This document shows, in pieces, positions 23,500 to 35,086 of a stretch of 64,000 bases of DNA (its first letter is position 1; every line of letters starts with the position of its first letter). Source of the DNA: Zygaena filipendulae (Eukaryota; Arthropoda; Insecta; Lepidoptera; Zygaenidae); assembly GCA_907165275.2 (NCBI GenBank), contig OU015655.1, forward strand, positions 11,172,501-11,236,500, read 5' to 3'. Under the pieces are notes generated by a model. The model ran no database searches, had not been told where the DNA came from, and saw nothing but the letters and a program-made list of their open reading frames with translations. Both the position numbers and the translations under genes were made by a program.

Positions 23500-24103
23500 A
23501 CGATTAGGTAGATATGTATGCTTGGGATCATTGCTTGGGACAGTCCAACTGGATAAGTCCAACTTTGAAAAAGAGGCAAATCGTCGAATCCAGCTCTGCT
23601 GGGCAGCGTTCGGGACGCTACCAAGCATCTTGTCGTCCCAAATACCTACCGTAGTGTCTCAATAAGAAAGTCTTCGACCAGTGTATGTTGCCAGAGATGA
23701 CTTATGGTACTGAGACGTGCTCGCTCACTATGAGATATAAACAAAAATTTAAGGTCACCCAATGAGCTATGGAGAGGGCTATGCTTGGAGTTTCATTGCG
23801 AGATCGAATCATAAATGAGGAAATCTGCAGGACCAAGGTTACCGACACAGCCCGAAGAATAGCAAGCCTCAAGTGGCAGTGGACAGTCGAAGAACTGATG
23901 CACTGAACTGCAGGAAAGTTTTCGAGTGGCGACCACGAACCGGAAGTCGCAGCGTGGGTAAGCCCGCTGCAATGTGGAAGTGGACCGACGACTTGATGAA
24001 GGTCGCGGGACGCCATTGGATGAGGAAAGCGCAGAACCTGTAGTTGTAGCGATCTTTGAGGGCCTTTATCCAGCAGAGGACGTCTTTCGGCTGTTGATTT
24101 TAG
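23500..24103 (+). mobile_element. RTE-type LINE fragment (3' end of reverse transcriptase frame)
   Basis: Frames broken by shifts encode RTE-like pieces: NRRIQLCWAAFGTL, VLPEMTYGTETCSLT (consensus MTYGAETW), MERAMLGVSLRDRI and the C-terminal QQ-W-T block near 24070. Too damaged to be active. Confidence 0.7.
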
Positions 24104-24111
24104 TGTCAATA

Positions 24112-24309
24112 TTAGCTGTTCCTCGTGGTTTCACCCGCGTTAATGCGATGCGCGAGTTCCGGTGGGAATGCCAAGATCAAAGTACCTCAAATCCTTTTCT
24201 ACCGTTTCTACCCCTAAAAATGGTTAGGTATGCAAAATTTCATGATGATCAGTTGAGTAATTATGGCGTGAAATTAAAACAAACTTATATTCGTATTTAT
24301 AATATTAGT
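24112..24309 (-). mobile_element. Helitron-like copy, reverse
   Basis: AGCTGTTCCTCGTGGTTTCA at the left and ATTTATAATATTAG at the right. It directly follows the LINE fragment. Confidence 0.6.
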
Positions 24310-25396
24310 TAAATATAAAAAATAAAACAATTAAAGAATAGGTAAGTACACAAAAACATGGCTTACAACTAAAAATAATGGCTTGTCATTTGAACTTTTC
24401 TAAATTTTTCAAAAAATTGTTTCGGGGCCAATTTGCGACCAATTTCTTTTTATTCGCATGTTGATTACCTTCTCTCTGGTTATCTTTTTGAAGTTAATCA
24501 TATTTATTACCTCATTCATAATTAATTTTAATCAATTTTATTTTATTCCAATCGTGCTGCTATCCAATATTTCCGCCATTGTCAAGCTCTGAGCAGCACA
24601 CATGGTTTTCTTGAGAACTACTTACTTACTCAGAGTAGGTACACAAAATGACGGATTGTCGGCACCTGCAGCAAAAACTCGTGCCTTTGTCATGCCTTCC
24701 ACATGAGGTACCATCTATCTTCTAAATGACCATTAAACTCATGCGGTATCTATTCACTTGATTGTGCTTCTTCTTTGAGACGTGCATCGCGATTTATCGC
24801 ACTGGATTATTATTATTCTTCTTCATGACATTCTCATTTTGCGGATAAATAAAATTATTACCATTGAACCATTTAAATATCATGCACCAAATTGCTTAAG
24901 CGTCGATTATGTGCTACCTTTGTTTTGGCAACATGAAACTTTTGAAATTAGGACTTACAAGGGCCAATGCTTCTTTATTTTTCCCCGTGAATTTGATTTA
25001 CCCCTGTTTGGCATTGAAATAAGATCAAATGAAGCGTTCGCTGGAAGATTGTCCTATAACCATTATACAACCTCCCATCACAGAGCATCCTATTATGTTT
25101 CAACGTAAATATGTAACTCCTGAAAATATAAATATACCTACGACTCGCCTGTATGGACTTACATTTCCTTGCTTTTTCGAAAGGGGTTTTCACCATTAAT
25201 AATAACAATCGGTGGATAAAAGAGGTGTCTTTTGGGTACTTCTTTCACGCGCTTTTTTTTCTAATGTCTGCGGTAGTCTCGCGTAGTATAACTCCCAAGG
25301 AGTGGACCAAATCGTCCTTGAAGTTTTTCGTGAATCCTTTATGTCTGTAAGCAACAGTAAGCAACGTTAAAGTTAAGCGCTGTGCTCACTAGCTAA
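24310..25396. other. Intergenic DNA between ATAT and the repeat-protein gene
   Basis: An open frame of 108 codons (24782-25108, plus) has no recognisable motif and no coding bias; not called. Confidence 0.4.
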
Positions 25397-25619
25397 TCCT
25401 ACTAATATTACAAATGTGAAAGTGTGGATGCTTGGATGTTTGGATATTTGGATGTTCGGATGTTTGTTAATCAATCACGCAAAAACGGCTCAACGGATTT
25501 GGATGAAATTTGGCATGCACATTGTCAGGGGTACAGAGAAGGACATGGGGTTCTTTTTATCCCGGAATTCCCGCGGGAACTCCAAAATTACCGTGGGTGA
25601 AACCGCGGGGCACAGCTAG
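25397..25619 (+). mobile_element. Non-autonomous Helitron (Lep1 type), complete
   Basis: TCCTACTAATATTACAAATG start, GGTGAAACCGCGGGGCACAG and CTAG end. Contains short GGATGTTTGGAT tandem units. Confidence 0.8.
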
Positions 25620-26040
25620 TATTAAATAAACTGATAAATTACAGAGAAAACCATAATAATGTGAGTTTACGCATACCAATACCTAACCACATTGAATACG
25701 GCATAAGCATATAAAGGGGTGTCGAAAAATCTTTTAGGCTTTTGACTCGGGCGTAAAAACCGACAAGCCACCGAGACCGACCGAGGCGATGCGAGGAAGG
25801 ACGAGACGAAACGAGAGCACCATGCACCACACCAGCAGTGGTTACATATTGCTATTACTGACCCTACATTGTACACACTCGTCCTCGCTCTGTCTCGTGG
25901 TGTCTCGGCGAGTGTATACAGCCGGAATAAGGGTTCCGTTTTTTTTTTTCTTTTCAAGTACGGAACCCTAAAATTTAAAGACATAGGAATACGAAATAGC
26001 CTACGCCAATGTGTGCCTCTATTATCATTAAACGTGTAGG
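25620..26040. other. 3' flank of the repeat-protein gene
   Basis: Contains an inverted pair GGGTTCCG / CGGAACCC at 25934-25972 around a poly(T) tract, a piece of a common moth repeat. Could not be classed further. Confidence 0.4.
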
Positions 26041-26046
26041 TTTATT
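26041..26046 (-). terminator. Probable poly(A) signal of the repeat-protein gene
   Basis: AATAAA overlapping the stop codon (GAAATAAACC). Such overlap is compact but seen in insects; no other AATAAA was noticed just beyond. Confidence 0.4.
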
Positions 26047-26204
26047 TCAAGATAACATACTCTTTGTCCATTTCCATAAATCTGGCATTCATAATCTTGT
26101 TTAGCTCGTTGACTAAATTGGAGGTGATGTTTTTATGCATTGCATTCTGCTCCTCATTGTATTTCCTTATTTGTACGTAAGTTTCAACAAACATGTCGAC
26201 AAGC
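26042..26204 (-). CDS. Repeat-protein gene, terminal exon
   Basis: Acceptor TGTAG, stop TAA at 26042-26044 overlapping an AATAAA. Encodes 53 residues, LVDMFVETYVQIRKYNEEQN and on to KEYVILK, with helical character. The intron before it is 2.9 kb and full of transposon copies. Confidence 0.82.
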
Positions 26205-29200
26205 CTACAATACATACATACAGTCGAAAGAGTCCTCCTTTTTGAAAGCCGGTTAGTAAAATTTCAAATACTAGTAGGTACCTTATTTTACTTAAATAAT
26301 AATAAATAATGATCCACTTCACAACACACAGATCTACTTGATCCCACATTAACTATAAGCTTGTGTCGTGGAAATCAAGCAAACATGATATATACTACAT
26401 ATACAACGTGTTAATGAATTAACTGAAAACCTGATACCTACACCCCATTTAAAAAAATACACAATAATATGATTAAAATATATTTTATGTCGAAATTATT
26501 TACTTTAAAAGTTATTCAACATGAGTTTGGAGGTGACCTATCTACGAAATTCCATGCGCTACGCCCGCGCCTACTGGTTCGAATTTGTTTGCTGCGGGCG
26601 GCGTACGCGCCAAATATTGTATTATAAATAATTTAGACATGGGCTCATAAAAATGAAAAAATATAACCTATATTAAAACATAGTGTGATAAATTTTCTAG
26701 TTGATTCTGAGCAAACTACTTTCTAGTTTTCAGTTAATTCATTAATACGTTGTATATTATACTATAGATATAATATAAACAGACTGGAAAGTGGAACCCC
26801 GTGTTCATTACACAAAGCCCACCCCCACCGGGAATCGAACCCGGAACCTCTTGATTAGCGGGTAGGCATGGTGACCTACTGCGCCAATCGGGTCGTCGAC
26901 CGATAAATATACGTAGGTATTTTATAAATGCGAAAGTGAGTTTGTTGTTTGTTACGTTAACACGGCTCAACGGTTCAACCGATCATCATGAAATTTTGCT
27001 ATCACGTTGTCAGGGGTACAGAAAAGGACATAGGATACTGTTTATTCCGGAATTCCCGCGGAAATTCCCAAATTAACTTAGGTGAAATCTCAAGAAATTT
27101 TATATACACGTTATCAGGGTACAGAAGAGGACATAGGGACCTTCTCTCGGTAGCACCGAAATGACCGCTGGTCACAGGTGAGGCCGCGGGGAACAGTTAG
27201 TCCTAATATTATACATATGAATGTGAGTTTATTTGTTTGTTACGCTTTTACGCCTTAAATACTCAACCGATCACCATGAAATTTTTCATACAATATGTTG
27301 TCAGGCGTATAGAGCTAAAGACATAGAGTAATTTTTATCCCGGAATTTTCGCGGGAACTACGAAAGTCGCGCGCAAAACTGTGGGCATGGGCATTGAAAA
27401 AGTTTCATGAAAGAATATAAAAGATAATGTTCATTAATAGTAGATTAGTAGCCAAGGGCTGCAAGGCATCAATAGGGTACTTGCATGAATTTTTTTTTCA
27501 GTCTATTTTAAAGATATATGGCCTACTTAAACAAAGCAAGAAAAAGAAAAAAAATATATGCATAAATTAATGAAATAAAGCGTTTCAAAGTTCCTACTTT
27601 AGACCTTACCGCCGAAACGCGGAATGACGTCACTTGTTCAAAATTACGCCTTATTAATCTGTAATAGAAATGTCAATGTCGTATTGACAGGGTCATGTGA
27701 CACTGACAGACAGATAACTTCAATATCCAAAAGCGAAATTAAGGTTGAACTGTGTCGATTTACTGCCAAAAGTTCCAATAAAGAATCGAAATGCATGTTA
27801 CCGATGCATTTTAAAGTAAAAAACTTCAGAAAATGAAAAATATGCGTTGACTGTATGCACTTAGTTTCTTCTGCCTTCTCTGAAAGAGGTAAATGTTTCC
27901 TAAAAAAATAAAAGTGACTGGTGTTTCGTTGTAACGTTCCGTTTCACAAAATTAAAAGTTGAATATTTTGGAAACTATTGAAATTTTTTTAGTAAATCTT
28001 TCACGATAACGCTTTTCTAAGGCTCTATTTTTGAAATATTGACACAATTTCTTATTATAAATTTCATGCAAGTACCCTATTGCAGCTCGAGATATTTAGG
28101 CGCACGACCTAAGGACCTACTTACCGAATATGAGAGATGTAAATAGCTTTTTATTTTCTAAAGCCTCAGTAACAGCTAGTATCGTACTAATGTTATAAAT
28201 GTGAAAGTGTGGATGTTTGTTACTCAATCACGCAAAAACGGCAGAACGGATGTGGATGAAATTTGGCATGAACATTGTCAGGGGTACAGAGAAGGACTTT
28301 TTATTCCTGGATTCCCACGGGAACTCTGAAATTACCGCGGATGAAATCGTGGGGCACAGCTAGTAATATAATAATCCGGAAAGTGGTTCTTTCCTTTCCT
28401 TGGGCTAGACCATTGACGGTAAAATTCATTGTTCAAACTTCCAATGTTATTTAGAATTAATAATCTTAGGTCCGTATTCCAGAAGGTGACTCAGATCACG
28501 TTTTACTTGAGATTAGTTTTAAGCTCAGATCATAACTCAAGCGTAAATCTTATTATAGAATGCGTTTTAAGTTCTAATCACTTGAAACTAGTCTTTAGTA
28601 GAGATTCTGAACTCTGATTGGCTCTAATCACTTGAAACTAGTCTTGAGTAGAGATTTTAAATTCTGATGGTTGAGTGATCTTGACATGACAGACGTAAAC
28701 AAAGATCAAATCTTTGCTTGAGTTTAGATTAGTACTCAAGCGTCGTTCTAGAATAAGGAAATAACTCAGCTGATTGTTGATTCATGAATCTCGTTTCAAG
28801 TAAGGTTCTAAAATCAAAACTTTACTTGAAATTAGTTTTAAAACTAGATTCATGACTTGAGTAACCTTTTGGAATACGGACCTTAGTGTGTGACTGTAGT
28901 TGCAATTGTGTAGATACAGAGAAATAATTAGGGGAAAGTTACAAATACATACGTAAGCTTACAAATTTGAATTTTAAAGGTGAAACTAAGGTTTAAGTTT
29001 ATGGACTTACAATTAATTAGTCAAATATTGTTTGGAATAATGAATAAATATAAAATAATAATTTCCGAAATCGATAAAAGATAGAGAATAAGATAATTAC
29101 CGTCTGCTGGTCTCTTCGGTAAACTCTACCAGAGTTGTGTTCAATTTCTCCGACATCATTCCCATGCAATCAGACACAACGTCATTATGCACTGAAATAT

Positions 29201-31723
29201 TATACATTTTTATATTTTTAATAGGTACAGCTATTTATACTGAAACTAAATAGATACATCTCGTATGATGATGAGACATATTGCACATTACACTTACTAC
29301 AACTACACAGTGAAACTAGCGGTTTTTAACTGTATCTTTCCTAGTGAAATTAAAATGCATAGCTCTAAACACATATAAATCACATCACTCAAAGAAATAT
29401 CAATCAGATTAAGTACCTTCATACCAACCAAACCAGTAATAATTTTACTACCTATGTGCATTTTTGTCTTTTTGATTAATCCGTTATTTTTAGTTTTTTA
29501 TCGTAGGTAGTGCATTTATGAAATTTATGATTTAATTTTTTTATTGTAAAAACTTAAACTTACTTGCAATGCTACTTTTAGCATGCACATTGTGCTGAAA
29601 CCATTCCTCGACACGAGAAATACTGGGACTATCTGTCGTTAGTGCTTCAGTATCTTCAGTTACTTTTAATTTGTTGCTAATATCTATACTGAGAGCTTTT
29701 CCTTTTTTACTAGTCGATCTTTTCGAAGTACGGTCAATACCGAAGTCTTTTTTAGTATTGGTGATTGAAGCATTAGCCATTTTCGAATTTCTAAAATAAT
29801 TTGTTTTGGGACTATTGATTGGTATGGCTATATTACTTTTTACTTTATTCTTATAGCCATTGTTGCCATATATTTCTGGCTCTACGTTTTCAACACTTGT
29901 TTCACTTTTTCTATATGATGTCTCAATAATCTGTGACATCAATATGTTATGGAAATCCTGCATACTCTGATCCAACTTTTCTACTTCCACATTTCTGGGT
30001 TTGAAGATTTCATTCATCGACTCTAGATCCGGTGGAGGTTCATCGAAATAACCGTGAGCAGTAATGGGTGAATTATTGTTCATTGTTGATATTGACTTTT
30101 CAGATATATTTTCACCGGTGTCGTAAAGAACAATACATTCTATTTCACTTTCTATGGATTTTACATCGCTTTTGGTTACATCGAGTTTTATTGCCAATTT
30201 TCTATGTTCATTTCTTTCACCAGCACCCTTTAATTTGTTGAGTTTATCTTTTATAGCATTTTCACTTTCAGGAACAATTTGTGTCTGAGGCTTTGGTTTA
30301 GTAATTTTTATTTCATTAAGATTAGATTTTTCCTGCTCAAGATGGTTATTAATTTGAATACCACGCCTTTTAGTATTGGCCCATGTTTTACATTTTTCTT
30401 CACTATTATTATCCTTTAATTCGTTAAGTATCTCTTTTGGAACATTTGTACTTTCAGGAACAATTTGTGTCTGAGGCTTTGGTTCAGTAATTTTTATTTC
30501 ATCAAGGTTAGATTTTTCCTGCTCGGGATTTTTACTACTTTTAATACCACGCCTTTTAGTATTGACCCATGCTTTACATTTTTCTTCACTATTATTATCC
30601 TTTAATTCGTTAAGTATCTCTTTTGGAACATTTGTACTTTCAGGAATGATTTTTGTCTGAGACTTTGATTCAGTAATTTTTATTTCATCAAGATTACATT
30701 TTTCCTGCTCGGGATTTTTATTACTTTTAATACCACGCCTTTTAGTATTGACCCATGCTTTACATTTTTCTTCACTATTATTATCCTTTAATTCGTTAAG
30801 TATCTCTTTTGGAACATTTGTACTTTCAGGAACAATTTGTGTCTGAGACTTTGGTTCAGTAATTTTTATTTCATCAAGGTTAGATTTTTCCTGCTCGGAA
30901 TTTTTATTACTCTGAATACCACGCCTTTTACTATTAACTCTTGCTTTAGATTTTCCTTCACTTTTATTATCCTTTAATTCGTTAAGTATCTCTTTTGGCA
31001 CAATTTTACTTTCAGGAACAATTTGTGTCTGAGGCTTTGGTTCAGTAATTTTTATTTCATCAAGGTTAGATTTTTCCTGCTCGGGATTTTTATTACTCTG
31101 AATACCACGCCTTTTAGTATTGACCCATGCTTTAGATATTTCTTCACTATTATTATCCTTTAATTCGTTAAGTATCTCTTTTGGAACATTTGTACTTTCA
31201 GGAACAATTTGTGTCTGAGACTTTGGTTCAGTAATTTTTATTTCATCAAGGTTAGATTTTTCCTGCTCGGGATTTTTATTACTCTGAATATCATGCCTTT
31301 TACTATTAACTCTTGCTTTACATTTTTCTTCACTATTATTATCCTTTGATTTGTTATGTATCTCTTTTGGAACATTTTTACTTTCAGGAACAATTTGTGT
31401 CTGAGGCTTTGGTTCAGTAATTTTTATTTCATCAAGGTTAGATTTTTCCTGCTCGGGATTTTTATTACTCTGAATACCACGCCTTTTACTATTGACTCTT
31501 GCTTTAGATATTTCTTCACTATTATTATCATCCTTTGATTCGTTAAGTATTTCTTTTGTGACATTTTCACTTTCAGGAACAATTTGTGTCTGAGGCTGTG
31601 GTTCAGTAATTTTTATTTCATCAAGGTTACATTTTTCCTGCTCGAGATTTTTACTAGCTTGAATACCACGCCTTTTAGTATTGACTCTTGCTTTACATTT
31701 TTTTTCTTTATTCATATTAAATC
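26042..31723 (-). CDS. Unrecognised 801-residue tandem-repeat protein with helical C-terminus (3 coding exons)
   Basis: Three exons (29564-31723, 29101-29191, 26042-26204) join in phase to 801 residues. The start chosen is the ATG at 31715, because a 3' splice acceptor (TTTCTTTTTAG) sits eight bases before it; the frame that stays open upstream of it is therefore intron, and a non-coding first exon is expected further right. Residues about 8-505 are eight tandem units of about 62 residues (KRRGIQSNKN, LDEIKITEP, QIVPES, KEILNELKD), rich in Lys, Glu, Asn and probably disordered. Residues 505-700 are non-repetitive and polar. The last 100 residues, spread over all three exons, look helical and amphipathic (VEEWFQHNV, VSDCMGMMSEKLN, VDMFVETYVQIRKYNEEQN). 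No enzyme motif, signal peptide or membrane segment is visible. I cannot name the family. Confidence 0.85.
26399..26756. mobile_element. TIR element family C, copy 1
   Basis: Ends TACAACGTGTTAATGAATTA and the inverse TAATTCATTAATACGTTGTA. Copies at 32441, 41760 and 56669. Lies in the last intron of the repeat-protein gene. Confidence 0.85.
26765..26897 (-). mobile_element. tRNA-derived SINE
   Basis: Minus strand: GATTGGCGCAGTAGGTCACC (box A-like), GGTTCGATTCCCGG (box B), then a unique tail GGGTTCCACTTTCCAGTC. Pol III promoter boxes are intact. Confidence 0.7.
26905..27200 (+). mobile_element. Helitron-like copy, diverged
   Basis: ATTTTATAAATGCGAAAGTG, GTCAGGGGTACAGAAAAGGA and an end GGCCGCGGGGAACAGTTAG at about 27200, with internal duplication. 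Confidence 0.55.
27201..27390 (+). mobile_element. Second Helitron-like copy in tandem, 3'-truncated
   Basis: TCCTAATATTATACATATGA directly after the previous copy's TTAG; the 3' hairpin is degraded. Confidence 0.5.
27471..28081. mobile_element. TIR element family B, copy 2
   Basis: AATAGGGTACTTGCATGAA and inverse; 611 bp, the longest copy. Carries an open frame 27624-27836 nearly identical to one in copy 3. Confidence 0.85.
28185..28361 (+). mobile_element. Non-autonomous Helitron
   Basis: ACTAATGTTATAAATGTGAA start, GGGGCACAGCTAG end; a TAG from an adjacent copy precedes it. Confidence 0.65.
28469..28882. mobile_element. PIF/Harbinger-like MITE with TTA target duplication
   Basis: Ends GGTCCGTATTCCAGAAGG and inverse CCTTTTGGAATACGGACC, flanked by TTA at both sides, the 3-bp duplication typical of the superfamily. 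Interior made of repeated ACTTGAGATTAGTTTTAA-like pieces. Confidence 0.75.
29101..29191 (-). CDS. Repeat-protein gene, middle helical exon
   Basis: Acceptor ATTTCAG, donor GTAATT. Encodes HNDVVSDCMGMMSEKLNTTL then VEFTEETSR, heptad-like in hydrophobic spacing. Phases at both ends fit the neighbouring exons exactly. Confidence 0.82.
29192..29563. other. First coding intron of the repeat-protein gene
   Basis: AT-rich; GTAAGT donor and ATTTCAG acceptor only. Confidence 0.7.
29564..31723 (-). CDS. Repeat-protein gene, exon with ATG and eight repeats
   Basis: Acceptor TTTTTAG at the right, ATG at 31713-31715, donor GTAAGT at the left. 717 codons plus one base. Contains the whole tandem array and the unique middle region; ends in a split Met codon after SSIA. 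Confidence 0.88.
30215..31700 (-). repeat. Coding tandem repeat, eight units of about 186 bp
   Basis: Eight direct copies inside the repeat-protein exon, spaced about 186 bp (a multiple of three, so frame is kept). Units 6 and 7 (from KAWVNTKRRGIK) resemble each other most; unit 8 is the most diverged. Bases vary at scattered positions including synonymous ones, which suggests expansion by unequal exchange. Confidence 0.9.
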
Positions 31724-32062
31724 CTAAAAAGAAAATATTGAAAAACGTCGCACTACATTCACAAGGTACACAATGCACGTACCTAGTCAACTAATACGTA
31801 AACAAGACTCGCACCATGCACACAACGAGCTGATCATCAGCTGGGTGGGTATACATTCGATTTGACAAGTCGAAGCGGTTTAAGCGCATGAATGTGCGCT
31901 GCTCAATACCTGATTTCCAGTGTGCAGTGTTAGAACTAGGTAGGTAGATAGGTAAATACCTACGAGTACCTAAATGAGTTGATATAGGGTAAGTCGTAAC
32001 TCGTAGGTCATAACTGCTTTGTTCCGTGTCACCGTATTAGTACAATCGAATACTACTCAGTC
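31724..32062. promoter_or_regulatory. 5' flank of the repeat-protein gene
   Basis: Directly upstream on the minus strand. Expected to hold intron 1, a 5' non-coding exon and promoter; none can be pinned down from sequence. Confidence 0.3.
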
Positions 32063-32215
32063 TCCCTAGCCAAATTGACATTCAACAATAGTTAACGCAT
32101 AGAAAACTATAGTAACGATTCGTAATGTCACTTGGTAAGCCAATCAAAACTCTAGTTTTGCGTGACCACGTGACTATGCGTTAACGGTTGTAGAATCTCA
32201 ATTTGGCTAGGGGGG
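32063..32215. mobile_element. MITE with CCCTAGCCAAATTGA termini
   Basis: Left CTCCCTAGCCAAATTGACAT, right inverse CAATTTGGCTAGGGGG, inner inverted GTTAACGCATAG. About 153 bp. Possibly related to the element at 49098-50047. Confidence 0.75.
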
Positions 32216-32440
32216 CCGGCCATTGATCATCCCGACGCGACGCGATGTGTGTTTACAAGAGATTGAGCGACGAGCGCTTTCACAGGTTGTGTTTTTTTAT
32301 TAGGTAAGTAATTTATTTTGTTTTATTTTATTATTCTTTTAAACTTTTTTATTTCATAAATAGGTATGTTTATAACGGTGTAATACTTTCAACCCTGTAA
32401 ATATTGGTAGCTAATTTTGGAAGTCCTTAAATTTCAAACA

Positions 32441-32790
32441 ATATACAACGTGTTTAGGAATTAACTGAAAACTAGAAAGTACTTTGCTCAGAATCAACTA
32501 GCGGATCGATCGCACTATGTTTTAATATAGGTTATATTTTTTCATTTTTATGAGCCCATGTCTAAATTATTTATAATACAATATAAGGTGCGTACGCCGC
32601 CCGCAGCAAAAAAATTCGAACCGGTAGGCGCGGGCGTGGAATTTCGTAGATAGGTCACCTCCAAACTAATGTTTAATAACTTTTAAAGTATACATTTTTT
32701 CGACATAAAATATATTTTAATCATATAATTTTTCATTTTTTTAAATGGGGTGTATCAGATTTTCAGTTAATCTATTAACACGTTGTATAT
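32441..32790. mobile_element. TIR element family C, copy 2
   Basis: TATACAACGTGTTTAGGAAT and inverse end; opposite internal orientation to copy 1. Confidence 0.8.
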
Positions 32791-32869
32791 CAAACCTTGG
32801 CAAACCTATAGGTATCTACCTAAACCATCCTCATGATTCACTTGGTGAAACAGCACGAAACAGCATGAA

Positions 32870-33045
32870 AATCTGTGCAGTAGTTTTTGTTTATCACAAA
32901 CACACAGACAGACGCGGCGAAGGACTTTACCACATTATAAAGCAAAGTCCGCCGCGTCTGTCAGTCTGTTCGCGATAAACTGAAAAAGTTCTTTTCTAAC
33001 TGATTTTATGGAAATTATCGTGGGTGAAATCTCGGGGAACAGCTA
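32870..33045 (+). mobile_element. Helitron-like 3' portion
   Basis: Ends GGTGAAATCTCGGGGAACAG then CTAG; the interior holds an inverted ACAGACGCGGCG pair. Confidence 0.5.
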
Positions 33046-33312
33046 GTATTTTATAGTAGGTAAGGATAACTATGGCAAAAAGCCAATGACAATATTAGAT
33101 TGTTCTCCAAGATAAACCACGGTTGTCTCCAAGATAAACCATTGTGAAAACTAGTTTCTTTCTTGGAATACAAAATGGCTGCTAAACGGTGGTGGAAATA
33201 CGAACGAATAAATAACGCGACAGGCGTCCACTCGCTACGACCTACCCGCTCAACAACCGGGTGTAAGGTTAAACGAGGTACCTACGTATCTACCTATTGA
33301 AGAAGGCTGTTC

Positions 33313-33546
33313 AGGGCCCTAAATCACTGTGACCACAACACGCCGCGCTAAGACGAAACGCCGCAAAAACTGTCTTTCCTTCGTAATCGAAGAAGTTTTA
33401 CTGCAAAAAAATAACACTTACAACTTTTCTTATGGCATAAAGAATAATAATTTCTAATATCTTGGCATCTAGAACGTTTGGAAATGCGTTTTTGGCACGC
33501 GCGTTATGGGCAAGGAATGTTGTTGGTCATAGTGAATATGAACCCA
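33313..33546. mobile_element. MITE family E, copy 1
   Basis: AGGGCCCTAAATCACTGTGA at the left, inverted TGGTCATAGTGAATATG at the right. Partner copy at 46107-46342 shares the whole interior. Confidence 0.75.
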
Positions 33547-33701
33547 GTAGATACCTATTAGATTCTAGTCTCAAATATCTAAAAAATATAGGAAATTGTG
33601 CATCTATGACAGACAACTCGGTGGATGAAATAAATCTACCAATGCCAAACTTTTTTGCTTGAACAAATTTAAATTAACTTTAATTTTAGCTATTGCATAA
33701 T

Positions 33702-33913
33702 CCTACTAATATTATAAACGCGAAAGTTTGTAAGTTGGCTGGATGGATGGATGGATGTTTGTTACTCTTTCACGCAATAACTACTGGATGGATTTAAATG
33801 AAACTTTACAATAATATAGCTTATACATCAGATTAACACATAGGGTACTTTTTATCCCGGAATTTCCGCGGGAACTCTGAAATCAACGCGGGTGAAACCG
33901 CAGGGCACAACTA
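33702..33913 (+). mobile_element. Non-autonomous Helitron with GGAT microsatellite
   Basis: TCCTACTAATATTATAAACG, (GGAT)4, GGTGAAACCGCAGGGCACAA, CTAG. Confidence 0.75.
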
Positions 33914-34518
33914 GTAAATATAATATAATAAGGATTTAAATGATTTTTTTAATTCTTGCTTACCAGAATTTGACCAGCGCTTCTAAGTTCACTTTTTATT
34001 CACTACCACCTACCTACTTAATACAACTCGGTGGATGAAATGAAATATACCAATGCCAAACTTTTTTGCGAGAACAAATTTAAATTACTTAGCTATAAAG
34101 TTAATTATTGCTTAATATAATTAAATATAAAATTATAAGGTATCAACTAAGGTTTTTAATTCGCGCTTACCAGCGATTCTAAGTTCACCAACCTACATAA
34201 TTTGCGCACGCGGTTGTGTAAACTATACAAATCTAAACCAACCATTGTAACCAGTGTTGCCAACAGTTAAACTTACTCTCCATCAGATTTAAGTGCAAAA
34301 AAAAAACACCAGAAAACTAGTTCAATAACCGCTAAATTCTCCTCGAAACATTATTTTTTTGGTTATTATGAAAGAAATTAGTTCTTAATTTTCTTTACAT
34401 TGATAATAAAAATACTAAATAGGTACGTAAAATACACAGATACACAAAAATATCCATACAAAATAACCGGTATGCAAGTTTTTTTTTGGCATAGTTTAGC
34501 GTGTGTACAATCCTACGC
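33914..34518. other. Intergenic, partial duplication
   Basis: ACTCGGTGGATGAAAT with AATGCCAAACTTTTTTGC (34025-34070) repeats the sequence at 33608-33660, a local duplication across the Helitron. Confidence 0.5.
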
Positions 34519-35086
34519 AATAAACAAATTTTTAACAAAAAAATTAAAACCGACTTCCAAAAATACAAAACTAATAAAAAGCTAAAAATAAAAAAATATC
34601 GAATTAATCCAAATGGCAAAAATACGCGTAATATTATTATTAGTTTGTGCTACCACTGATCGGTTTGAATTCGGTGAAAAGCCCGCTGGTATCTGCCCAC
34701 TTGGGTTGTGCTCACGAAGAGCTGGTGGCGGGAGTCGACTTAGCCCATCTACCCTCCATATTTAGCTTGTCACCGAACTTCATACCACTGATCGGTACCA
34801 CTGTCACCGAACTTCATACCACTGATCGGTATGAAGTTCGGTGACAAGCTAAATATGGAGGGTAGATGGGCTAAGTCGACTCCCGCCACCAGCTCTTCGT
34901 GAGCACAACCCAAGTGGGCAGATACCAGCGGGCTTTTCACCGAATTCAAACCGATCAGTGGTAGCACAAACTAATAATAATACTACGCGTATTTTTGTCA
35001 TTTGGATTAATTCGGTATTTTGTTATTTTTAGCTTTTTATTAGTTTTGTGTTTTTGGAAGTCGTGGTTGTTAAAAATTTGTTTATT
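34519..35086. repeat. Long near-perfect palindrome within repeat family X
   Basis: Arms of about 260-268 bp (34519-34786 and 34828-35086) around a 41-bp spacer that itself carries a third CACCGAACTTCATACC. Each arm is the AACCGACTTCC end of family X. The same 50-residue reading occurs on both strands, as expected for a palindrome. Confidence 0.9.

Noticed and set aside
24782..25108. Plus-strand 108-codon frame
   Set aside because: No motif, no splice context, AT-driven composition.
26810..26890. tRNA gene
   Set aside because: Box A and B are present but acceptor and anticodon stems do not pair, and a second copy has the same head; a SINE fits better.
31716..31790. Upstream Met of the repeat-protein frame at 31790
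   Set aside because: A strong acceptor TTTCTTTTTAG lies between it and the second Met, so the extra 25 codons are most likely intron.
34647..34967. Identical 50-residue proteins on opposite strands
   Set aside because: Direct result of the palindrome.
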